This document shows, piece by piece, positions 54,640-64,000 of a stretch of 64,000 nucleotides of DNA (within the stretch, counting starts at the first letter, position 1; each line of letters begins with the position of its first letter). The position numbers and the translations under genes are program-made. The stretch covers positions 434,001 through 498,000 of the forward strand of contig JAHDVF020000457.1 of assembly GCA_022606425.2 (NCBI GenBank), read 5' to 3'. Source of the DNA: Lepidostoma basale. Its lineage: Eukaryota > Arthropoda > Insecta > Trichoptera > Lepidostomatidae. A model generated the notes under the pieces. The model searched no databases. It had not been told where the DNA came from and was given only the letters and a program-made list of their open reading frames with translations.

Positions 54640-55170
54640 CGAACTAACTAACTAACTAACCATCACGCCGTCTCCCCGGAGGGGTAGGCAGAAAGAAAGG
54701 AACGCCACAGTGTTCTGTCCTGACATACTTCTCTCGATTCCTCTACAATCATACATCTTGTCATGCACGCACGTCGATTTCTCCGACTCCTCATGTGACC
54801 GACATTTAATATTTGATTGATTTGATTGTGTCACGTTTTCCTCGGCCTTCCTCTATTTCTAGCTCCGTTTACGTCGTTTACATATACCTTCTTCTCTTCT
54901 TCACCATTTTGTCTTCACTCATTCTTTCCATGTGTCCAAACCATCTTAACGACCCTTTCATTATTTTGTTTATAACAATTTCATTCCCACCACATTCACT
55001 TCTTATACTTGCATTTGACACTCTATCATATTCAGATTTACCCCACATTTGTCTTAGAGGTCTCATTTCTACTGCTTTTAATCTACTTTCATCCTTCTTT
55101 TGGCAGTTTCATGCTTCACTTCCATACATAAAGGTCAGCACAAGAACACCATTGTCACCACCATGTCTTT
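54640..55170 (-). pseudogene. LINE-A 3' part with AACT tail
   Basis: Tail AACTAACTAACTAACTAACC at 54642-54661, terminal block to 54730, then minus-strand 'GSLRWFGHMERMSEDKMVKK', 'MRPLRQMWGKSEYDRVSNAS' and degraded 'VHNGVLVLTFMYGS'. The most similar sister of 35382-36063, with frameshifts. Confidence 0.8.
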
Positions 55171-55179
55171 ATACGATAT

Positions 55180-55690
55180 GTGACATATTATGATATGTCG
55201 ATGCCATGTATTATACATATAAAGAAATACTAACTCTATTGTGGGCGTGGATGAATATTGTATTATCTAGACATATTTAAGATTATCTACAATAATTTTA
55301 CCGATTCCAAATATATTTATACTACGTAGATAGTGTGGGTGGATTTCCATGGTAATAAGAATTATTCCGTATATATTGTGTATGCCTGTGTCTGTACGCA
55401 CTATGCGAAGGAGGTTTTGGAGACCGTTAGAGTATCCATCTTCAGAGTGGTTGATGTATGCATTTTATCACCCGCCACGCATTCAGAAATAAACATTTAA
55501 TGCAATTATTTCAGAAACGTCGTTCTTAAAGGTATCCCCAAGATAGATCCAAGGAATAAAACGTAAATAACTACTTAACGATTGAACCATCAGGAAGTTT
55601 GTCCTCAAGGGTGGATAGAAAGGATGTATTTCTACACTTATAGATATAAAATAATAAAACACTTTGTATTTAACCACGGTTTAGTTTTTA
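55180..55690. other. no supported gene
   Basis: AT-rich DNA without recognisable elements. Confidence 0.3.
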
Positions 55691-55925
55691 TAATTGATTC
55701 CATCTGCGAGGTCAGATGGGGACGTCAAAGACGGCGATACTGGCATCAACATGTAGAAAGAATGAGCACAAATAGGATACCATATATAGCTCTCCATGGA
55801 ATGCCAAACGGACAACGCCGACCAGGAAGACCCCCGAAACGGTGGAGAGAAAGCTGGAGTTCAAGAGGACCCGCCTGAAATAACAGACTCCTGAGTCTAT
55901 CAAAAGTGAAGAAGAAGAAGATTCC
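55690..55925 (+). pseudogene. LINE-C 3' end with GAA tail
   Basis: The plus-strand frame reads 'VRWGRQRRRYWHQHVERM', then 'NRIPYIALHGMPNGQRRP' and 'GRPPKRWRESW', stop at 55876, then GTGAAGAAGAAGAAGATT at 55907. Same family as 3125-3415 but less mutated; 5'-truncated. Confidence 0.75.
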
Positions 55926-56060
55926 AACTAATTTTGCTTCGACCCAAGCCTTATCAGGGCAATATAATTACGTATTATTGTACAGTTTTATACAGTTATA
56001 ATTTTCCCCTGATGAAGCTGAAGGTGCAAGCGAACTAGTTAGCATCGATTAAATATAAAA
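55925..56060. repeat. Penelope-type hairpin repeat with near-hammerhead core
   Basis: Plus arm near 55999-56033: CTGATGA, A, GCT/AGC-closed stem, then GAA directly followed by CTAGTTAG. One A of GAAAC is missing; otherwise it would give palindrome ACTAGT. The minus arm near 55930-55965 (CTGATAA, AAGC, AAAATTAGTT) is decayed. Confidence 0.5.
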
Positions 56061-57480
56061 TGTCTAACCGCAAAGAGAGTGCATCATATTATATGTAAAT
56101 TTAATTTCAACACTCTTCAATCTTGATATCAATACTTTTCTAGACTCCTCCACATGAATACAATGTAGGCGTATATTTTAAACTATTTACATGGCTAAAT
56201 AGATTTTTTTTATTTTGTCGTGCCATTTTATCTCATTTTCATTATTATAAAACGATTTATGCTCATAGAACAATACAGAATGAATGTTTTGAAAATAAAG
56301 ATAGTCGTCATTAAACCAAATTATCCAATAGTTTGGACATGTATCATTTAGAACAGTGTAATGCTGTATAAAGAAATTAATTTTAATTATGTAACAATGG
56401 TAAGACAGAAGTATTCTAAAATTACGACTTATTAAGAAAGGAATTTCATTAGTGAGAATTTAAGTCAGCTAAAAATGATGCTTGCTCTTTGAGCGTCGTC
56501 AAATTTAACTACTTAAAGAGCATTCAGCGAAAGCAACGGTTTATATAGGATATTTTTTCTTTGTTATTGGGCAAGATTAGATTTGAGTTCAAATACAAAA
56601 TGAAATACAATTAAATGTCCAGATAATTGTTTATGGGACAAAACGTTTGATTCCTAATTTAGACGACATTAGATCAGTCCTTGACACGACTTGGGACTTT
56701 CTTTTTTACAGTAAGATAAAACATTTATTGTACAATAGTTTTAAATGTGTTAACCTATTTAATTCGTGCTGTAACTACGATGTTATTTTTAACACTTTTA
56801 AAAGTCAAAATAAAACTATTAAAATTATCATGATCTGTTTATGAATTAAAAGTATATTTTTCCCGCTGTTAATCTGTTTGCTTTAATTAGTACTCCCAAT
56901 GATACACTTATAAGATCGTAGGGACGACGCAGGGTGAAAAGACTGTGGTTTTGTTGTTTGGGACCGTGTTTTGAAGAACCTGCAAATTTTGGGAGTCAGA
57001 TCTGGAAAGGAGTCAGAGGGCTAGAAGTAAAGTGATAAGAGTCAATAAATTATAAACAAAATTAACTTTTGATCTTAATTAATTGTATGAACGATGTAAA
57101 CGAATTTTTCATCTGAAACCGATGTTTTTTTATTATAGAATAATATTTTCCCCCATTATTTATATTTATCCTGTAGGTGAACGAGATTTTTAATATTATT
57201 TTGTAAAAAGGGAAAACTTTCAAGTTAAATTAAAAATCCGAATAACCGTACAAATCAACAGTATTAAAAATTATTATTTTATTTTTGAGTATTCGATGAT
57301 GCTTTAAACGTTTCCAAAGAGTTTTATAATATTATATTTTATGAGAGCGACTTGCGAGGCCATTGATAAATATGAATACCTAAGTATGGCGAGCCTTTCA
57401 CTTCAACAAAATATTCTAAAACTTATAGGAATTGGTTGATTTCTTCAGTATTAAATACGAAATTTTATATCGTTAATGTA
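56060..57480. other. no supported gene
   Basis: AT-rich. A 65-codon frame at 56647-56844 has no recognisable domain. Confidence 0.3.
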
Positions 57481-57484
57481 TATA

Positions 57485-57567
57485 TTTTTATATACTTAGA
57501 CAAACAACACTCACTTTTGAAGCACTTACAAAACAAAAGTGAGTGTTGTATACTTAGTATATAAAAA
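57485..57567. repeat. hairpin (inverted repeat)
   Basis: Arms of about 34 bp (57485-57519 and 57534-57567) sharing TTTTTATATACT and ACAACACTCACTTTTG, with a 14-bp spacer and a three-base difference in the middle. Not related to the hammerhead families. Possibly a small foldback element. Confidence 0.75.
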
Positions 57568-57899
57568 AGAAACATTAGTTGTTCAAGAAACAAAAATGAT
57601 ATTTTAGCTATATACAAAAATGACATTGGTTTTACCAGATTATTCATCTTTTTTTATTTAAACATATTGGCAAAATAATCGTTTTTATTTTATTTAAACA
57701 CTTAAACATATTGGCATAGTATGGAATACATATTTAATTACTGTATCTATGATGAAAAAAAAGGTGGAGTAATATTTGTTACAATTTTAAAACTTTGGTA
57801 AGTACAGCAATAAAATGTCAAATCAGATTAACTAATTTTGTTTATTAATTTGACTTAAACATAATTATTTAAAAAAGAATGAAGGAAATCTCATCAAAG

Positions 57900-58960
57900 G
57901 AAGATACAAAACCATTTAAAGTTTGCCGCAACTCCCGGCGCGAATTGCCGTTTCCAGAGAACCCGTCGGGAGTGACGAATTAAAAAACAAACACTCGGAA
58001 CGCTTTTGTTTTAGGGGGAAAATTAATGGTTTCGAAAACGCCAAATGTTTACTCTGTATTTAGAAACTTGAATTTTAAACTGTAAACAAAGTGAATCTAG
58101 ATCATTTACGAGCGCATTAACCGCCATAGGGGAAAACAGAGAGCGGTTAGCGGAAAGAAAATTCGGGAGTTGCTTAACGCATTTATAACAAAAGTTTTGA
58201 CTCACCGATTTCTCGCTCGATTTGCGGTGAGATATGAGTCGGGGGCCGCCGGGCGGCTCTGGAGATGCGGCGCAGCAGCTGTGGGAGACTAAATTGTTTG
58301 CATTTCCCTCATTCGGCCAGGCGTTGAATAGACTCATTTATAAGGGTACCGATTTGAGGTCAGCGCTCCGGTAGCCGGCCTCTCATTAGACGGCCGCGAG
58401 TCACGCCGCCCGCTCTTCTTTATCACTGTCACTCTCGGCCCGGTATTTGGCACGTGCTTTCACATGTTACGGGGCCGGCCGTCAGTTCACTAATTCCTGG
58501 CGTCCTGTCAGCCGGGAAAAGTTCGTGAAACGGTTCGGTGACTTTCGGTAAAAAAAGTTTGTCCCAAAATGTTCGCCTATAAAATATTACTTACGACACA
58601 TTTTTTTAATCACTTCAATTCAAGTTTTAGATTCCGAAACAAAAATAATATTTCAGAGCATAACAGCTTATTAATTACATTTTTAAATGCAAATTAAAAC
58701 TCAGCACATTTTGAATTTGTACCGCGAAAACTTTGCTGATGTCGTAACTAGCGATTTTGGAGCGCTCGGGGTTAGAATTTTCCTAGCGGCGGAGAGTTTC
58801 CCTGTCTCAACCCGCCGGAGGCAGCGATGACACTGGCTGCCACTTGTTAGGTGCCGGTGTATATATGCCTTCTGCGCCCTCCCCCGCGCGTGCCCGCCGC
58901 TCCCCCCGCGGGGAATCTGTCATGTGCGATTCTTACGGACGAAATTATGAAAATAAAATA
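57900..58960. promoter_or_regulatory. GC/CpG-rich unique block, candidate regulatory region
   Basis: The composition changes sharply: CCCGGCGCGAATTGCCG near 57935, GGGCCGCCGGGCGGCTC near 58242, GCCGCGAGTCACGCCGCCCG near 58394, and a GC-rich stretch at 58855-58915 with a TATA-like GTATATATGCC at 58859-58869. No relatives in the window, no domain in any frame and no repeat ends. It may be a promoter, first-exon or enhancer region of a nearby gene. Function is inference. Confidence 0.35.
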
Positions 58961-59459
58961 TTTCGTCGTGTTTTGTTAAAGTTTTTTTTAACTGATATTA
59001 TTATTGGCCTAGTGATTTTTTATATTAATACTCACTTCATTGTTTAAATTAGAAAAAAAGATAAAATAAACGTTATTTATTGTACCATTTTTTAAGAAAT
59101 AGGGCGGGTTGCTTCATTTGCAATCCAAAATTTTTTCAACTGCAGCATACTACATTTGCAGCGCATATTTAAATGTAAATTATAAACTTGTTTACTTTAC
59201 TTCTTTACTACTAAATTGTACGTAATAATATGATGAACTGGGGTTCTCTGTCTGTGCTGAAAATGACCATTTTTTTACTACAAATAAAGCCAGCTGCACG
59301 ATGGGGGTTTAATATTTTGTTTCACTTCAATAAACCTCATTAGATATTTGTAGTTATGTAAAATGGAATAAAATTTTAAGTTATTTTTCAGATACGTAAT
59401 ATTTTTATTATCAATATATAATAATTGATATATCTTTCAACAATTACATTATAATCAAA

Positions 59460-59700
59460 TGATTTTACTGAAATCTCTTGATGGAAGTTCATTTTAAATA
59501 ATAATTAAATAAAACGATGTTTTTTAACTACTTCCACTTTTGTCTTTATTTAGACAGCGACCGGTTTTGCCAGACTCGCTGGCATCGACAGACTGGTCAT
59601 GACCAGTCTGTCGATGCCAGCGAGTCTGGCGAAACCGGTCGCTGTCTAAATAAAGACAAAAGTAGTTAAAAAACATCGTTTTATTTAATTATTAATTACA
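59460..59700. repeat. Penelope-type hairpin repeat, family 1, near-perfect palindrome
   Basis: Two arms of nearly 100 bp meet at TCATGA (59597-59602) with no spacer. The right arm lacks six bases (GTGGAA) found in the left. Each arm carries CTGTCGA, T, stem GCCAG/CTGGC, GAAAC, CGGTC; plus copy at 59608-59640. The left-arm copy has one change (GTTTTGCC side). The near-identity of the arms suggests recent formation or gene conversion. Confidence 0.82.
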
Positions 59701-59909
59701 TTATAGATTATAGGGTACTTCTCAGAATTAAATGTATTATGCATTATACGAGGGTCATCAGTAAAGTAGTACCCGTTTTCGCCGTGTGGAGCGCTGGCGA
59801 ATAGAGTAGCCGCCGGACAAGTACTAACACGTTCAGTTGTATTTCAGCTGTCTGTGTACAACGTTACATCTCGCTGGTATTGACTGTGTTGTTTTTGTAA
59901 GTGTTAAAA

Positions 59910-60303
59910 ATGTTCAAGAAAATAGAGAACGCCGCCAGTTGTGAAGTTAGAGCTGTGATTAAATTTCTCAACGAAGGAAATCTGCGACTTTGCGATATTC
60001 ATAGGCAATTGAAGGATATATATGAGGCAATGTTATGGATGAGTCGTCTGTTCGGCGCTGGTGTCGTAATTTTAACTTGGGAAGAGAGAACACCAATGAT
60101 CACGAGCATTCGGGACGGTCGTCAGTCATTACGGACGAACCTTATAGTCCAGACTTGGATCCTTCAGATTACCATTTGTATACAAAACTCAAGGACTTTT
60201 TGACAAAGAGCTGACGACAGCTGTGACCACGTATCTCAATGCACTGGCGGCGGAGGAATATGACGCTAGGATACAAAAACTCTTCACACATTACGACAAA
60301 TGC
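59910..60303 (+). pseudogene. mariner A transposase, catalytic centre deleted
   Basis: The start ATG at 59910 opens 'MFKKIENAASCEVRAVIKFL', then 'DIHRQLKDIYEAM', the N-terminal helix-turn-helix of mariner transposases. Degraded frames reach 'SVITDE' near 60135, joined by deletion to 'PYSPDLDPSDYHLYTKLKDF' (third catalytic aspartate region). After a frame break, 'LTTAVTTYLNALAAEEYDAR' and 'IQKLFTHYDKC' end in TAA at 60303. The first two aspartate regions are gone. Confidence 0.85.
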
Positions 60304-60389
60304 TAAAATTTGCTAGATGATAATGTAGAGAAGTAGTTTAAGGTATGTTCTTTATAAATAAAACGTTCATATTTGTTTACATATACGTA

Positions 60390-61679
60390 TAGGGTCTTTC
60401 ATCTTTAAATTTAAATAAAACAAAGTGTGTGTAAGATATCATCGAAATTTTTTGTTTGTTTGAAAGGCCTATCAATGCCATTATGTATGGAATATAACAT
60501 CATTCAAATGTCCGCCGCAGCTTCTCTGGGTGGCGCGCATCCGAAATGTCCAATTTTCCATGACTCTGGCGCATAAATCAGGCCGAATTTGACCGATGGC
60601 ATGGGTTATGTTGTCTTTGAGGGCTGCTATGGTTTGTGGCTTATTCGCATAGACCTGCGACTTAAGAAAACCCCACAAGAAAAAGTTTAACGGGGTCAAA
60701 TCGCACGATCTCGGTGGCCAGTTCACATCACCTCCACGTGAGATGACCATGCTCTCAAATCACTGGTGCAGAATGTCCAATGTGGCATGAGCTGTGTGGC
60801 ACGTAGCGCCGTCCTGTTGAAACCACATGTCGTTGGTGTCTATATCATCCAATTCAGGCCAAAAGAAGTCGGTGATCATCAACCTATAGCGCTCGCCGTT
60901 GATGGTGATGGCCTGGCCAAAGTCGTTCTCAAAGAAATATGGACCGATGACGCCGCCAGCCCAAAATCCACACCGAACAGTGACTTTTTCGGGATGCATT
61001 GGACGCTCTTGGATCTCATGTGGATTAGTATTGTTCCAAATTTGACAATTTTGTTTGTTGACGTACCCATTCATCCAGAAATGTGCCTCATCGGTGAAGA
61101 TGATTTTTCGATGAAAATTAGGGTCAGTTTCCAACTGCTCCAGAGCCCATTTAGCGAACACACGTCGTTGTCTATGGTCGTTTAGCTTGAGCTCCTGGGT
61201 CAGTTGAATTTTGTACGGGTGCAGGCCCAAGTCACGACGCAAAATTCGCCAAGTTGTAGTCTGCGAAAGGCCAAGTTCTTGTGAGCGACGCGAAATCGAC
61301 TGCTTCGGATTCTCCTGCAAACTCTCACGGATAGCGGCGATGTTTTCGGCAGATCTTGCGTTTCTTCGACGTACGGGTGTTGGTTGATTGATTACTGAAC
61401 CAGTGGACTCAAATTTATCCACCACACTGCGAATTGTCCTCTCAGTAGGACGCTTATGGCGACCGTAAAATGGGCGAAGCGCGCGGAACGTTATCCGAAC
61501 AGAATACCGATTTTGATAAAAACAATTGTATAATTTGCACGTGTTGTTGAATGTTTTATCCGTCCATGGTTATTTGGCAAAACAGACTGAATAAATGACA
61601 GCCAATTTGACAGATGTCGCTTAAATAATATGGCTGTTATCAACTGTCAAAGTTCGAAAGTGCCTATTGGAAGACCCTG
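60390..61679 (-). mobile_element. mariner B (Tc1/mariner-type), nearly intact
   Basis: A 1290-bp element flanked by TA (60388-60389 and 61680-61681). Ends TAGGGTCTTTCA and, as reverse complement, CAGGGTCTTCCA. One long transposase frame fills the interior on the minus strand. Inserted into mariner A near its 3' end, so it is the younger of the two. Confidence 0.87.
60481..61566 (-). pseudogene. mariner B transposase, one in-frame stop
   Basis: The minus-strand frame is open from about 61566, where it reads 'PWTDKTFNNTCKLYNCFYQN', through 'RPTERTIRSVVDKFESTGSV', helix-turn-helix 'SQELGLSQTTTWRIL', 'IIFTDEAHFWMNGYVNKQN' (first D), 'WFQQDGATCHTAHATLDIL' (second D), TGA at 60760-60762, then 'WPPRSCDLTPLNFFLWGFLK' (third D) to the stop at 60481. 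The stop does not shift the frame; 36 residues, counting it, separate the second and third D. An in-frame ATG was not found at the start. Full length is about 360 codons. Confidence 0.88.
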
Positions 61680-61724
61680 TAGTAGATTTTTATATATTTC
61701 CTACATTCCGGATGAACCTCGTAC

Positions 61725-62150
61725 ATTAAAACAGTCGTTGTTTTAGGTTAACTGAAGATGTATTATATCTTTTAACAACACGTGTATCGATTGATTTATT
61801 ATAAAGCAAACAAAAATGAAAATAGTTCTGAGATGAATATTTTCCTTTAAAAGTAGGCATAGATTTTGGGTAGCTTCATTTTAATATAATAATATTATTT
61901 ATCGAATTTATGTATAATATTAGCTGCTTATTTTTGGATATTAGATATTAAACTAAAATATTCTACATAAGATAAGGTTTTATCAATTGGATTTTTTCTC
62001 AAGAATCCAATTGAGGTATATAACATTTGTCTATAATAAATTTAAAACCAGTATCTGAACATTCTTCAGATACTGGTTTTCCGAACTCGTAAATAAATAT
62101 TTTCCGATTTTTTTAATGAATTGCATCACTATTTTTTCCTGTTATATTAA
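61725..62150. other. no supported gene; small hairpin
   Basis: An inverted repeat AACCAGTATCTGAA / TTCAGATACTGGTT lies at 62045-62082. The rest is AT-rich. Confidence 0.5.
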
Positions 62151-62480
62151 AAAAAATTGTTTTATACATCACAATTGTAATTTTACTTATCGCGACAGGT
62201 GTTTCGTCAATCAATGTTGACATCACCAGGTGTTTCAATAATTTATAAAAAAATATAGATTTTTGATATATATTATATTTTTAATTGAACAGATTATAAT
62301 GTTAAAGTGTCATAGTATTTCGGCCAAAACAATGGACTATTTTTCCACGTTTTAATTTTTTTTCTCAACATGATTCGAAGATTTTACACCTTCATCATCA
62401 AGAACATGAGAACGCTGTAAAATTTGTATTTATTATTAATAAAACGTGTTTTTTTCCACCGTTAAGTTAATTTTTCTTAT
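62150..62480 (-). repeat. Penelope-type terminal repeats, families a and b, adjacent
   Basis: Family a: minus core 62198-62233 with CTGGTGA (one change), stem GTCAAC/GTTGAT-like, GAAAC, ACCTGTC; the plus border lies at 62318-62342. Family b: minus core 62377-62402 with TTGATGA, stem GAAGG/TCTTC, GAATC. Both are slightly damaged. Confidence 0.6.
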
Positions 62481-62654
62481 AGACATATTTTTTTATAGGT
62501 TTTACTTTTTACCGGGAGAACAATATAAATGTTAACGCATTAAGTTCACAATAATAAACGACTTTAATTTTTAATTCTAACCAATTAACGTTTTAAAATT
62601 GATGAAAATGTTAAGAATAAATAATAAATAAATAATGGTTATTAATATTCAACA

Positions 62655-63125
62655 ACAACACCAACAAACCATCACGCCGTTTCCTTGAAAGGGTAGGCAG
62701 AGAGAATGGACCGCCACACAACACTATCCTGACAAACCTCTCAAGTTTCTTTCACAATCAAACAGTGAGTCATACACGCACGTCCATTCTTCCGATTTCT
62801 AATATGGCCGACCTTTAATATTTGATTGGTCATGCCATGTTTCCCTCGATCTTCCTCGACTCCGTACTCCATCCATATCGTTAACGTATAATTTATTAAC
62901 AATTCTTTCTTCATCCACGCGTTCCATGTGACCAAACCAACGCACCGATCCTTTCATAATTATGTTCATAATACTTTCTTCCGCTGAACATTCCTTTCTA
63001 ATAGCAGCATTTGATATTCTGTCGTACATCGTTTTACCACACATACATCTGAGGGATCTCATTTCTACCGCATTTATTCTGCTCTCATCCTCCTTCTGCC
63101 AGTTTCACGATTCGCTAAAATACAC
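62655..63125 (-). pseudogene. LINE-A 3' part
   Basis: Minus-strand frame: 'MRSLRCMCGKTMYDRISNAA', 'KGSVRWFGHMERVDEERIVN' and 'DGVRSRGRSRETWHDQSN', then the terminal block to 62668 after a frame change. It forms a subfamily with 19485-19760 ('IRNRKNGRACMTH' region shared). The AACT tail is replaced by AACAACAACACCAACAAACC. Confidence 0.78.
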
Positions 63126-63344
63126 GAGATTCGCTAAAATACATAATCGTTATTGATATTTTTGAACAAAAACGATTTATATTGGGGTTAAGTATACATA
63201 ATAAAATTTCAAACAAGACATTATTTGCCAAATAAATAAAACGATTGAATTTTTCTGGGGAGAATGAGCCACATTGATACAATCTTTACTCTGCAATGTA
63301 ATGATTTTCATCAAATAACGAAACATTTCATAGAATTTGTTTTT

Positions 63345-63800
63345 TTTGTATACAAATACTTGTAGACAAATACTGGATTTTTACCCATTGCGGGTTAATA
63401 ATTTTTTAAATGATTAATTGTATTTCAATAGAGATTAACAACGTTCCCCATTTTGCCCTTTTTACGACACCACATTTGACAACATTCCCCATTCCGTCCT
63501 TCTTACGACACCACATTTAGACTAATGACAGGTCATGAGTCCTGAAAACGGGAAATTAGTTGGGTTAAGCGCACGCTTTATGTAATACAACATTCCCCAC
63601 TCTGCCCTTCTTCCGACCACCATGACTGACAAATTTTTGGAAGATGTATATATGCTACAATGTAACACCACACTTCACATTTTTTAGTTCAATCTACACT
63701 GGTGCCATCTATTAAGATTGGATTAAGCATTAAGCAGAAGATCTTTATTAACGCGATGTGAAAGGCTACCGCCATTAACGTATTGCTAGATAACGCCTGG
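63345..63800. repeat. dispersed repeat R600, copy 3 (uninterrupted)
   Basis: Contains the undisturbed SINE target (TTATGTAATACAACATTCCC at 63578-63597) and the complete right part (ATCTATTAAGATTGGATTAA). An internal block with ACATTCCCCATTCCGTCC is duplicated near 63440-63510. Confidence 0.75.
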
Positions 63801-63864
63801 AGTTGTCTCTCTAATTTTTATGCTATTTTTAACTTACATTTGATTCAAATTACATTTGATTTAT

Positions 63865-63985
63865 GTATTCGTATGAAGCACGTCATAATATACATAGTTT
63901 GTATTAAAACTTTTATTTAAACACTACTGACCGGTTTCGCTGCTAGCGGAACTTCCTCAAGTCCACTTGGAACTGGAAACATTAA
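63865..63985 (-). repeat. Penelope-type terminal repeat, GAAGCAC family
   Basis: Border TATTCGTATGAAGCACGTCA at 63865. Minus core 63931-63960: TTGAGGA (one change from CTGAGGA), A, GTT/AGC-closed stem, GAAAC, CGGTC with palindrome ACCGGT. The right side runs toward the window end. Confidence 0.55.
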
Positions 63986-64000
63986 AAAACGGCGTTAAAA

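Larger units (their letters stand above)
59749..61721 (+). mobile_element. mariner A, internally deleted, split by mariner B
   Basis: Left end CGAGGGTCATCAGTAAAGTA at 59749, preceded by TA. The right end, whose reverse complement reads CGAGGTTCATCCGGAATGTA, closes at 61721 followed by TA. Without the inserted 60390-61679, the element is about 680 bp. The host ends therefore lie on both sides of mariner B. Confidence 0.82.

Noticed and set aside
58844..59047. 67-residue frame in the GC-rich block
   Set aside because: Its start is dominated by proline/arginine/serine from CG-rich DNA and the rest by AT-rich DNA; no coding signature.

Overview
This window looks like insect nuclear DNA, and it is almost entirely transposon-derived. 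It is AT-rich. I found no host protein-coding gene that I would defend. The evidence for an insect comes from the repeats: mariner and other Tc1/mariner-type transposases, RTE-like and jockey-like LINE 3' ends, a tRNA-derived SINE, piggyBac-like TTAA-flanked ends, hAT-like and Tigger-like ends, and many Penelope-type terminal repeats with hammerhead-ribozyme-like motifs. I cannot assign the order from sequence alone. The window is probably intergenic or intronic.

Layout. 1-3.4 kb: two SINEs back to back and LINE 3' ends. 4.3-6.2 kb: an internally deleted mariner and two Penelope-type repeats. 7.3-16.4 kb: RTE-like LINE remnants, the largest at 11.3-12.1 kb, plus Tigger and mariner scraps. 17.1 kb: a long (CA)n tract. 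18-23 kb: more Penelope-type repeats and LINE 3' ends. 23.4-25.2 kb: a TTAA-flanked piggyBac-like non-autonomous element carrying a 37-bp minisatellite. 25.5-26.1 kb: a SINE inserted into another repeat whose empty sites also lie in this window. 27.7-33 kb: a Tigger remnant, a long-TIR MITE and a 36-bp minisatellite. 34-38 kb: LINE and hAT-like remnants with Penelope-type insertions. 38.8-50.5 kb: the densest set of hammerhead-like motifs. 51-55.9 kb: LINEs nested in LINEs and a hAT-like MITE inside a SINE. 57.9-58.95 kb: the only GC/CpG-rich single-copy-looking block, a candidate regulatory region. 59.5-61.7 kb: a near-perfect hairpin repeat, then a nearly intact mariner-type element inserted in an older deleted mariner. 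62-64 kb: further Penelope-type and LINE remnants.

Most interesting signal. At least eight different-looking hairpin repeat families share one RNA architecture: a CTGANGA box, one linker base, a self-complementary stem, GAAAC, and a short palindrome ending in GTH. The palindrome differs between families (ACAGCTGT, ACATGT, ACCGGT) but usually stays self-complementary. Several copies keep every core base. This is what minimal, dimer-forming hammerhead ribozymes in Penelope-like retroelements look like. No Penelope reverse transcriptase is visible, so these are solo or non-autonomous copies. Coordinates of decayed repeats are approximate; the ends I could fix from target duplications or inverted repeats are stated as such.
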